The notes under the pieces are model-generated. The model ran no database searches, was not told the DNA's origin, and saw nothing but the letters and a program-made list of their open reading frames with translations. Below are positions 1 to 5,506 of a stretch of DNA of 5,660 bases, one piece after another. The position numbers were made by a program, and so were the translations under genes. The DNA is from Rhodospirillales bacterium (GTDB taxonomy: Bacteria; Pseudomonadota; Alphaproteobacteria; QKFK01; SZUA-500). The first letter of the stretch is position 1. Every line of letters begins with the position of its first letter. The stretch covers positions 1 to 5,660 of the forward strand of contig QKFK01000114.1 in NCBI GenBank assembly GCA_003252195.1, written 5' to 3'.

Positions 1-464
1 CCAGAGACTAGTTCTTGCAAAGCTTCTATGTCTGAATTATGCAATACAGGCGTGGCGATAGTTAAAGCAGCAATTGGCTGACCCTTTTCAACATGGAAAA
101 AGTTATTAGATGAGGCAATTGATACAAAATCAGAAAAATTATTAAATCTATCTAATCTTTCTTTGTTTATTGATAGTACGCCTTGTGATGCAGCATATAT
201 TATTGCTATGCCATTATCTGAGATGTTAAATATTGTGTTCTCTCCACAAATGGTAACACCAAGCATGTGTAATGCTGTTTCGCTATTAACATCTTCTTCA
301 GTTAGTTTATAGGCATATACGCTTTCAAATCCAGCTCTGCGTAATGAGCTTATGTGTGATTTTGATATAGGTTTGTCTTTTTCTATAACGCAATCATCTA
401 GCTCAATGAGATGAGCAGATAAAAGCCCTTCGGCTGAGAAAAGTTTATAGTCAGAAAATTCCAT
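1..464 (-). CDS. Molybdopterin-binding / MobA-like NTP-transferase fusion protein, N-terminal part (runs off left edge)
   Basis: The minus strand is open from an ATG at 462-464 to the left edge, giving 154 codons with no stop; the 3' end is outside the window. The protein begins MEFSDYKLFSAEGLLSAHLI and continues with an isoleucine-rich region, SKSHISSLRRAGFESVYAYKL near residues 35-55, and KGQPIAALTIATPV near residues 128-141. This pattern (a 'xxAxGxxLAHxI' opening, then an 'I..LR.AG...V.A..L' helix, later a 'G..VAT.KI.PF' strand) matches the N-terminal MoeA-like region of alphaproteobacterial proteins of about 500 residues that fuse a molybdopterin-binding domain to a C-terminal MobA/MocA-like nucleotidyltransferase. 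Such proteins are thought to attach a nucleotide to molybdopterin in the cytoplasm, making the dinucleotide cofactor used by xanthine-oxidase-type enzymes. The transferase half is not visible, so the fusion is inferred. No strong Shine-Dalgarno is seen; the start was chosen because it fits the family N-terminus. It is transcribed divergently from comEC. Confidence 0.7.
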   Translation of the reverse strand, partial: MEFSDYKLFSAEGLLSAHLIELDDCVIEKDKPISKSHISSLRRAGFESVYAYKLTEEDVNSETALHMLGVTICGENTIFNISDNGIAIIYAASQGVLSINKERLDRFNNFSDFVSIASSNNFFHVEKGQPIAALTIATPVLHNSDIEALQELVS

Positions 465-573
465 AATCAGTAATCCACGTTGTTTGAGCTGAGATATATT
501 AAAATATATTCTTATTAAAAAGAGGTTACATCTTTTTATTTTAATGCAATAGTCAATATTGTATTATACACAA
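465..573. promoter_or_regulatory. Divergent intergenic region between the molybdopterin gene and comEC
   Basis: This 109-bp, very AT-rich gap must hold promoters for both flanking genes. On the plus strand a weak sigma-70-like pair can be read: TTGAGC at 484-489 and TATTCT at 507-512, 17 nt apart (four of six matches each). A second -10-like TATTAT lies at 562-567, just before the comEC ATG. Two inverted repeats are present: ATATATT/AATATAT at 494-509 with a 2-nt spacer, and TAAAAAGA/TCTTTTTA at 516-538 with a 7-nt loop. No clear SD precedes either start codon. The promoter calls are tentative, because AT-rich DNA produces such matches by chance. Confidence 0.4.
516..538. repeat. 8-bp perfect inverted repeat (hairpin) in the comEC leader region
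   Basis: TAAAAAGA at 516-523 pairs perfectly with TCTTTTTA at 531-538 around the 7-nt loop GGTTACA, and a T-rich stretch (539-542) follows on the plus strand. The shape resembles a weak intrinsic terminator or attenuator, but there is no gene upstream on the plus strand to terminate. It could instead be an operator, or chance structure in AT-rich DNA. Confidence 0.35.
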
Positions 574-2649
574 ATGCTAAATTTTATAGGCTTAATTAAA
601 GAAAATTTCTTAAAAGAAAGAGAGCGGTGGTTTTTGTGGCTTCCGTTTTTGCTTGCTTGTGGAATTTTATGGTATTTTCATCTAGCAAACGAACCGCCTA
701 GAGATTTAGGTCTGGTTTTATTATCTGTCGCTATTTTTGTGCTAATTAAAAATGGCTATGCTAGCAAAGGCTCCGTGGCTATTATGTCCGTTGTGGTTGT
801 GCTAAGCGGTTTTTCTATAGCGCAAGTTAAAACTATGTCTTTATATAAACCAAATTTTATTACTAAGGGCACTTATGTAAGCTTTTCTGGGCGCATAGGT
901 AAGCTCGATATTTATAATAATAAACGCAGAGCTGTTATTGATAAGTTGATTGTTGGTGATAAATCTATTTCAAATAAAATTAAAATTACATTCTCAAAAA
1001 AATATAATTTTGAAGTGGGGGATTATATAAAAGGTAAAGCAAAGCTCTCTCCTCCTTCATTGCCAGTTTACCCTGACGGCTATGATATGGAGCAGAATAT
1101 GTATTTTAATGATATTTCTGCAAGTGGCTATGCCTATAAGCTTATAAAAGATAAAAATGGGATTGATAATTCGAGTTTTTTAGATGTTTTATTAGCGAGA
1201 GTTGAGAAACTTAGGCATAAAATGTCTAGAAGAATAGTTGATATTTTAGGTGCTGATAATGGATCAATAATAGCAACTATTATTGCAGGAGATAAAGGTT
1301 CTATTACTTATGACAGAGTTAGGGCGTATCGTAACTCTGGTTTGGCGCATTTTCTTTCCATATCTGGTTTGCATATGAGTATGGTGAGCGGATTGGTATT
1401 CTTAGGAATTAGGTGTCTTCTGGCTTTGTTTCCATGTATTGCTCTTAATTACAATATAAAAAAGATTGCTGCTAGCATGTCAATTGTTATGGCATTTGTT
1501 TATTTGCTCATCTCGGGGGCTTCTGTGCCAACTCAACGTGCCTTTATTATGGTGGCTGTTATAATGCTTGGGGTTTTGTTAAATAGGAGGGCGTTATCGC
1601 TTAGAACCATATCATTTGCGGCAATAATGGTAATGCTGATTAGCCCTTTTGCAGTGGTTGGTGCTAGTTTTCAGATGTCTTTCTTTGCAGTGGTGGCACT
1701 TATATCCGCTTATAACAGCAAATTTGCGCAAATGCATGTGGTGAAGAATTTATCTTCTAGGACGTATAAGTATAAAGCTATATATGCCTATTTTATAGGG
1801 GTTGTTTTTTCAGATTTAATTGCTAGCTTGGCGACTACTCCGTTTGCTTTGTATCATTTTAATCAGATGGCGCCATACACATTATTAGCAAATTTTATGG
1901 CGGCTCCCTTTATTGGTTTTATAATTATGCCATTTGCTATTGTGTCAGCCTTATTAATGCCATTTGGGTTTGATAAAATTCCTCTGCAAATAACGTCTAT
2001 CGGTGTTGAAAAACTAAATCAGATTACAGATTTTGTCTCATCATTAAAAGGTGCAGAAATTATTACCCCACATATGCCAGATTGGGGGATATTTATTATA
2101 GCATTTTCTATGTTATGGTTGTGTTTGTGGCAAGAAAAATGGCGCTATTTTGCTGTTGGTGGTATTGTCATTGGATTAGCATCTCCATGGCTTGAAAAGA
2201 AAGCTGATTTTTATATATCTGAAGATGCATCAACAATTGCATATAAAGATGATGGCATAATAATAGCTGGTTTTAATAAGAATAGCTTTGTTCAAAGGCA
2301 AATATTTAATTATTACGGAATTAAATATAACCCTAAAAAACTTGTAAATTATAATAGAAATATTATTAAAACAGATGTTGTTTCTTGTGATAATTTAGCT
2401 TGTTTATATAAGGTTAAAGACAAAGTTATATCGCTGTCTTTTTCATCTTTGTCTCTTGCAGAAGATTGTAAAAGAGCATCTGTTATTGTAGCTCTGTATC
2501 CAGTTAATTCTTATATTTGTGAGAATGCACAAATAATTGATAGGTTTGATTTGTATAAGAATGGTGGGTATTTTATATATGCTGATGGGAGCAAAATTAA
2601 AATAATAAGTAGCGCTAATCTTGCTGGTAATAGATTGTGGCGTAGATAA
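574..2649 (+). CDS. comEC: ComEC/Rec2-family DNA uptake channel protein
   Basis: ComEC is the inner-membrane channel that passes single-stranded DNA into the cytoplasm during natural transformation. Numbering from the ATG at 574 (691 aa), the N-terminus ERERWFLWLPFLLACG (residues 16-31) is typical of alphaproteobacterial ComEC. Two or three membrane segments lie at about 20-35, 45-58 and 68-85. A soluble DUF4131-type region with the conserved PDGYDMEQNMYF stretch (about 167-178) follows. The Competence domain spans about 225-500, with diagnostic motifs GLAHFLSISGLHM (256-268), SGASVPTQRAFIM (314-326) and SPFAVVGASFQMSF (357-370), in a multi-helix membrane region. The C-terminal tail (about 545-691) has four Cys (605, 610, 632, 649) and DRFDLYKNGG (656-665). 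No metallo-beta-lactamase HxHxDH motif is present, which is normal for alphaproteobacteria. A TTG at 559 would add five residues; the ATG is preferred, although neither has a Shine-Dalgarno. Neighbouring lexA is convergent. Whether the organism is actually transformable cannot be told from this gene alone. Confidence 0.93.
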   Translation: MLNFIGLIKENFLKERERWFLWLPFLLACGILWYFHLANEPPRDLGLVLLSVAIFVLIKNGYASKGSVAIMSVVVVLSGFSIAQVKTMSLYKPNFITKGTYVSFSGRIGKLDIYNNKRRAVIDKLIVGDKSISNKIKITFSKKYNFEVGDYIKGKAKLSPPSLPVYPDGYDMEQNMYFNDISASGYAYKLIKDKNGIDNSSFLDVLLARVEKLRHKMSRRIVDILGADNGSIIATIIAGDKGSITYDRVRAYRNSGLAHFLSISGLHMSMVSGLVFLGIRCLLALFPCIALNYNIKKIAASMSIVMAFVYLLISGASVPTQRAFIMVAVIMLGVLLNRRALSLRTISFAAIMVMLISPFAVVGASFQMSFFAVVALISAYNSKFAQMHVVKNLSSRTYKYKAIYAYFIGVVFSDLIASLATTPFALYHFNQMAPYTLLANFMAAPFIGFIIMPFAIVSALLMPFGFDKIPLQITSIGVEKLNQITDFVSSLKGAEIITPHMPDWGIFIIAFSMLWLCLWQEKWRYFAVGGIVIGLASPWLEKKADFYISEDASTIAYKDDGIIIAGFNKNSFVQRQIFNYYGIKYNPKKLVNYNRNIIKTDVVSCDNLACLYKVKDKVISLSFSSLSLAEDCKRASVIVALYPVNSYICENAQIIDRFDLYKNGGYFIYADGSKIKIISSANLAGNRLWRR

Positions 2650-2752
2650 GCTCTTCTTTGTGGTATATGTTATCTGATATGGCTTGTAGTAAGCTCAAGT
2701 TAAAAAGCAATGTCGTGTGTTTTGTAATAAACTATATGCTAAGAAATCTTTT

Positions 2753-2781
2753 AAGGTAGTTCGCACATGGTGGCGAACCTT
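2753..2781. repeat. Hairpin of unknown function downstream of comEC
   Basis: GTTCGC (2759-2764) and GCGAAC (2773-2778) form a perfect 6-bp stem around an 8-nt loop; AAG (2753-2755) and CTT (2779-2781) can extend it across a 3-nt bulge. It lies 104 bp after the comEC stop and has no T-tract on either strand, so it does not look like a classical intrinsic terminator. It could protect the comEC mRNA 3' end, belong to a small RNA, or be a repeat-family remnant. GTTC and GAAC here are in inverted orientation with long spacing, so this is not an alphaproteobacterial LexA box. Confidence 0.35.
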
Positions 2782-2833
2782 GAAGCAAATCTGTCATCAG
2801 CTCAATCTGAGAAAAACCCCATTAATTGTTCAA

Positions 2834-2879
2834 CTAAAAACAAACCACCGCTATATGTAATATATGACGGTGGTTTGTT
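2834..2879 (-). terminator. Rho-independent terminator of lexA (possibly bidirectional)
   Basis: A perfect 12-bp stem is formed by 2839-2850 and 2868-2879 (AACAAACCACCG on the plus strand and its exact reverse complement). Read on the minus strand the stem runs into a U-rich stretch (five or six consecutive U, then AGUU), as expected for termination of lexA 31 bp after its stop codon. The 17-nt loop can itself fold, with TATAT at 2852-2856 pairing with ATATA at 2860-2864. On the plus strand the stem is followed by TTATGCGGTTTT, a poor U-tract, so termination of comEC here is possible but weaker. Confidence 0.8.
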
Positions 2880-2909
2880 ATGCGGTTTTAAGTAAATAAA
2901 TACTGGATT

Positions 2910-3566
2910 TTAATTGTAGTTTCTAATCAACCCAGACAATGTTCCTTGAATTATAACTTTGTCAGAAGGTAGTGTTCTAACTTCATAATTATGATTTTCT
3001 GGAATGAGTGATACAGTGTTCTTATCTTGCTTGTAGCGTTTTAATGTAACCTCATATCCCTCTACAACAGCTACAACAATCTCGCCATTGTGCGCATGAG
3101 ATGCTTTGCGTATAATTACAGTGTCACCACTTAATATTCCAGCTTCCATCATAGAATCACCTTCAACGGTAAGGGCGTAATAATCACCAGAGCCAACCAT
3201 AGAAGAAGGGATAGAAAGCATCTCGCTTTCATCTCTTAGTGCTTCAATTGGAGTGCCAGCTGCAATCTTTCCATATAAAGGGATTTCAACTGAGTCTGAA
3301 TAATTATCATTATTAGCGCTAACATCAGATGGAATTGCGTATGCACCTTTGTTGTCAGGTAGCTTTATAACTTCTAATGCTCTTGCTTTGTGGGCTAATC
3401 TTTTAAGGAAGCCACGCTCTTCTAATGCGGAAATAAGGCGGTGAATGCCTGATTTAGAACGCAAATCAAGAGCTTCTTTCATTTCTTCAAAAGATGGTGA
3501 TATACCTGTTTCTTTTAGGCGTTTATCAATAAACATCAAGAGAGCATATTGTTTTTTGGTAAGCAT
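2910..3566 (-). CDS. lexA: LexA SOS-response repressor (S24 family self-cleaving protease)
   Basis: LexA represses DNA-repair genes and inactivates itself when RecA filaments on single-stranded DNA stimulate its autoproteolysis. The 218-residue protein has a winged helix-turn-helix at about 1-66; the stretch GISPSFEEMKEALDLRSKSG (21-40), followed by IHRLISALEERGF, is the alphaproteobacterial recognition region. A variable linker covers about 67-92, and the S24 protease domain about 93-215. The scissile Ala-Gly is A103-G104 within GKIAAGTPIEA. The catalytic Ser is S137 in VEGDSMMEAGI, and the Lys general base is K176 in VTLKRYK. All key residues are present, so the protein should be fully active. 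The slightly long linker explains why it exceeds the roughly 200 residues of enterobacterial LexA. The ATG start is supported by an AGAGGA Shine-Dalgarno four bases upstream. It is monocistronic, autoregulated through an SOS box in its promoter, convergent with comEC and divergent from the deacetylase gene. Confidence 0.97.
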   Translation of the reverse strand: MLTKKQYALLMFIDKRLKETGISPSFEEMKEALDLRSKSGIHRLISALEERGFLKRLAHKARALEVIKLPDNKGAYAIPSDVSANNDNYSDSVEIPLYGKIAAGTPIEALRDESEMLSIPSSMVGSGDYYALTVEGDSMMEAGILSGDTVIIRKASHAHNGEIVVAVVEGYEVTLKRYKQDKNTVSLIPENHNYEVRTLPSDKVIIQGTLSGLIRNYN

Positions 3567-3570
3567 TTTA

Positions 3571-3576
3571 TCCTCT
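3571..3576 (-). promoter_or_regulatory. Ribosome binding site of lexA
   Basis: The minus strand reads AGAGGA followed by four bases (TAAA) and the lexA ATG. This is the only strong Shine-Dalgarno sequence in front of a start codon in this window, and it fixes the lexA start. Confidence 0.75.
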
Positions 3577-3602
3577 AATAAAAGTTATAACGTTTACAAT
3601 TT

Positions 3603-3617
3603 GTTCTATCTTAGTTC
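3603..3617 (-). promoter_or_regulatory. LexA (SOS) box, perfect GTTC-N7-GTTC direct repeat
   Basis: The plus strand reads GTTC TATCTTA GTTC (minus strand GAAC-TAAGATA-GAAC), a perfect match to the direct-repeat operator known for alphaproteobacterial LexA. It lies 37 bp upstream of the lexA start codon and overlaps the lexA -10 element, so bound LexA should block its own promoter. I looked for other GTTC or GAAC direct repeats with this spacing in the window and found none. Confidence 0.9.
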
Positions 3618-3636
3618 TTATTATAATCTTTGTCAA
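3608..3636 (-). promoter_or_regulatory. lexA sigma-70 promoter (-35 TTGACA, -10 TAAGAT)
   Basis: On the minus strand a perfect TTGACA (3636-3631) is followed, after exactly 17 nt, by TAAGAT (3613-3608), which falls in the 7-nt spacer of the LexA box. A second -10 candidate, TATAAT, begins 5 nt after the TTGACA and could pair with TTTACA 15 nt further upstream. The first pair is favoured because its spacing is ideal and its position explains autorepression. Confidence 0.75.
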
Positions 3637-3867
3637 TGGCTGTAAAAGTTATTTTTACGTTTATATCTTAAAATCGGACTTGTAATTGTTGTAGGAAAAA
3701 CTAAAAATGATTACTTGATTGTTATTTTTGTAAGAAAAGAATTAGATTTGCTAAAAAATGGATTTGAACATATCTCCTGTATTGAGGACCTAAGTAATCT
3801 GCGCGGACGCTTGTGTGCTAGTAATGCTAATCAACGCAATACACCTAATTATACTTATGGTATTAGT

Positions 3868-5319
3868 ATGTTTTTAGCAAAGTCGATGCGCTTTGTTTTC
3901 TTGGGCGTGTTTTTATATTTATCTGGTGTTATCTCTGTTTCTGCTGAATCTAGCTGGAGCTCAAAACAAAATCTGAGTAAGGCTGATTTGATAATTAAAT
4001 CACCTTCTGAACCAGATATTAAAACTGTTATTAATGATGTGGCTGATTATGGCCTAGAATTTAAGAAGATATCTAAAGAAATTGAAGGCGAGATATATAA
4101 AAAATTATCTCTTATTATAGTGGGTGAAGAGATTGATGTTTTAGCAGCAAAGCCAGATGTTAAAAAGAGTGATGATAGCTGGTCAGTTTTGCAAAGTGAT
4201 AGTTATAAAAACATATTATCATCACAAGGCGATAATATAGATATAAGTCCAAATAATATTGATATAGCTAGCGCAGATGGTTTTAAGGCAAATGTCGGTG
4301 CAGATAACCTTGATATAGCTCATGATGCTGATAAAAATCATAATGCCAGTGAAAGCTCGTTTATTCCTCTTTATGAAGAGATGCTAGAGCATGACGAGGT
4401 TGAGGATAAGGCAGACTTAGCTACAGGTAATTCTGATTGGCAAGATGCGTCTGTAGTTGTTGCAGATAAAGAAACCGAAGTGGTTATAGATAAAAAAGAA
4501 ATACCATTTATAGATATTTCTAAAAACAAGTCAGAAGAAAAAACAAAAAATATTCAGCTTGCTTCATTATCCCCCAATCCTGTTATTAAAAGTGATAATA
4601 AGCTTTTTCCAGACTGGAAAAAATATGCGATTGAGATTAATCCAGATAAGAAAATTACACATTATATAGCCGTAATTATTGATGATATGGGGCTTGATTT
4701 AAAACGCACTAGTAGAATTGCTGATTTGCCAGCACCTCTTACATTGTCATATTTAAGCTATGCAAGGCATTTGGATACTCAAACTAAAAAAGCCCATGAT
4801 TTGGGTCATGAGTTAATGGTTCATATGCCGATGGAGCCAAATAGTAAACGTTTTGACCCAGGGCCTAATGCTTTGATGATAAATATGAACAAAGATGAAT
4901 TAGGTAATAACATTGATAAAATGTTAGCTTCATTTACTGGTTATGTAGGGGTAAATAACCATATGGGTAGCAAATTTACCCGAAATAAAAAATCTATGGG
5001 AATATTAATGGCAGAGCTCAAAAAAAGAGGTTTGTTATTTGTAGATTCTCAAACGACACCGAATTCTGCGGGTATTCCGTTGGCAAAATCGTTTGATGTG
5101 CCATATGCTACAAGAAACGTATTTATAGATAACCTACCAAGTAAGGCTTATGCTTTGCAACAGCTCAAAATAGCTGAGAAAAAAGCTTTGAAAAATGGTT
5201 TTGCAGTGGCAATTGGTCACCCAAGAGACGGAACAATTGAAGCGTTAAAAGAATGGTTGCCATCTCTAAAAGAAAAGAACATTCAGCTCGTTCCAATATC
5301 ATATTTAGTAAAAGAATAA
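3868..5319 (+). CDS. Divergent polysaccharide deacetylase (YibQ/DUF610, Polysacc_deac_2 family), exported
   Basis: Numbering from the ATG at 3868 (483 aa), residues 1-26 look like a signal peptide or anchor: a basic start (K5, R8), a hydrophobic core from F9, and a VSA/E cleavage-like site after A26. Residues 27-262 form a polar, Asp/Asn/Lys-rich, probably disordered linker with NIDI-type repeats. The catalytic-type domain covers 263-481: IIDDMG (D272, D273), HDLGHELMVHMPMEP (H310, H314, H319), NNHMGSKFT (N364, H365), VDSQT (D393) and GHPRDG (H451). These are the metal- and acid/base-position residues of the divergent polysaccharide deacetylase 2 family, whose members probably act on envelope polysaccharide or peptidoglycan in the periplasm; the true substrate is not established. 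At 483 aa it is longer than E. coli YibQ (about 320 aa), because of the linker. The start is uncertain: the frame is open upstream and a TTG at 3715 would give 534 aa with a cytoplasmic segment before the membrane helix. Neither start has a good Shine-Dalgarno. Confidence 0.88.
   Translation: MFLAKSMRFVFLGVFLYLSGVISVSAESSWSSKQNLSKADLIIKSPSEPDIKTVINDVADYGLEFKKISKEIEGEIYKKLSLIIVGEEIDVLAAKPDVKKSDDSWSVLQSDSYKNILSSQGDNIDISPNNIDIASADGFKANVGADNLDIAHDADKNHNASESSFIPLYEEMLEHDEVEDKADLATGNSDWQDASVVVADKETEVVIDKKEIPFIDISKNKSEEKTKNIQLASLSPNPVIKSDNKLFPDWKKYAIEINPDKKITHYIAVIIDDMGLDLKRTSRIADLPAPLTLSYLSYARHLDTQTKKAHDLGHELMVHMPMEPNSKRFDPGPNALMINMNKDELGNNIDKMLASFTGYVGVNNHMGSKFTRNKKSMGILMAELKKRGLLFVDSQTTPNSAGIPLAKSFDVPYATRNVFIDNLPSKAYALQQLKIAEKKALKNGFAVAIGHPRDGTIEALKEWLPSLKEKNIQLVPISYLVKE
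4231..4332 (+). repeat. Degenerate N-[IL]-D-I repeat inside the deacetylase linker
   Basis: Three related units are encoded: DNIDIS (4231-4248), NNIDIASAD (4252-4278) and DNLDIAHDAD (4303-4332). They share the core [DN]-N-[IL]-D-I-[AS], and the second and third share Ala/Asp-rich tails. The bases are similar (GATAATATAGATATA, AATAATATTGATATA, GATAACCTTGATATA), suggesting local duplication followed by drift. The function is unknown; the repeats sit in the acidic, low-complexity region between signal peptide and enzyme domain. Confidence 0.5.
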
Positions 5320-5506
5320 TAATTTATCTTAATTATAATGTTTAGCTTCTTACATATGTTATGTGTGTACTTGTTCATGAGTGTGGCAATTTATAGCTTA
5401 TTTTTAATAGAGCTTTTTTGTAGGCGTAAGCATGTGAGATAGCGCTTACTATGCTTTGTAATTGTAGAAAAGAGTTTTGGTCGTTCTTTAAGTTATATTG
5501 TTGTCT
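5320..5506. other. Convergent intergenic region between deacetylase and ABC-F genes
   Basis: This 187-bp AT-rich gap separates the 3' ends of two convergent genes. It holds a candidate plus-strand terminator (5395-5419), a second inverted repeat GTAAGC/GCTTAC (5426-5431 and 5444-5449, 12-nt loop) without a U-tract on either strand, and a 34-codon plus-strand ORF (5338-5442) with a hydrophobic product that is described under findings. No RNA gene was recognised. Confidence 0.5.
5395..5419 (+). terminator. Candidate Rho-independent terminator of the deacetylase gene
   Basis: AGCTTATT (5395-5402) pairs with AATA (5406-5409), a bulged G (5410) and AGCT (5411-5414) around a TTT loop, followed by a run of T to 5419. 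The eight pairs are mostly A-T, so the stem is weak, but stem, short loop and U-tract are in the right order 75 bp after the deacetylase stop. Confidence 0.45.

Larger units (their letters stand above)
3567..3867. other. Divergent lexA–deacetylase intergenic region and possible extended coding sequence
   Basis: About 300 bp separate lexA from the first ATG of the deacetylase. The left half holds the lexA RBS, SOS box and promoter. An inverted repeat GTAAAA/TTTTAC (3642-3647 and 3653-3658, 5-nt loop) and a direct repeat ACGTTTA (3590-3596 and 3657-3663) are also visible, of unknown meaning. The right half (3715-3867) is open in the deacetylase frame from a TTG at 3715 and may be its true 5' end. 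I could not identify a convincing promoter for the deacetylase; TTGTAA at 3680-3685 is only a weak -35 candidate. Confidence 0.4.

Noticed and set aside
2667..2758. 30-codon plus-strand ORF after comEC (begins MLSDMACSK)
   Set aside because: No SD, no recognisable motif, and AT-rich intergenic DNA gives such short frames by chance.
2759..2778. GTTC...GAAC as a second LexA operator
   Set aside because: The half-sites are inverted with a 12-nt gap; the alphaproteobacterial box is a direct repeat with 7 nt and the Gram-positive box an inverted one with 4 nt. It is better explained as a hairpin stem.
3017..3034. GTTC-N7-GCTT inside lexA as a degenerate LexA box
   Set aside because: The second half-site matches only partly and it lies inside coding sequence far from any promoter.
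3445..3645. 66-codon plus-strand ORF overlapping the lexA 5' end and promoter
   Set aside because: It lies mostly antisense to the lexA helix-turn-helix coding region and runs through the lexA promoter and SOS box; the peptide has no recognisable features and no SD.
3778..3850. tRNA-like or structured RNA in the more GC-rich stretch before the deacetylase
   Set aside because: No GGTTCGAATCC-type T-arm, no acceptor stem pairing; the stretch is in an open reading frame.
5426..5449. GTAAGC/GCTTAC inverted repeat as terminator of the ABC-F gene
   Set aside because: The loop is 12 nt, the stem only 6 bp, and no U-tract follows on the minus strand; it could be chance structure.
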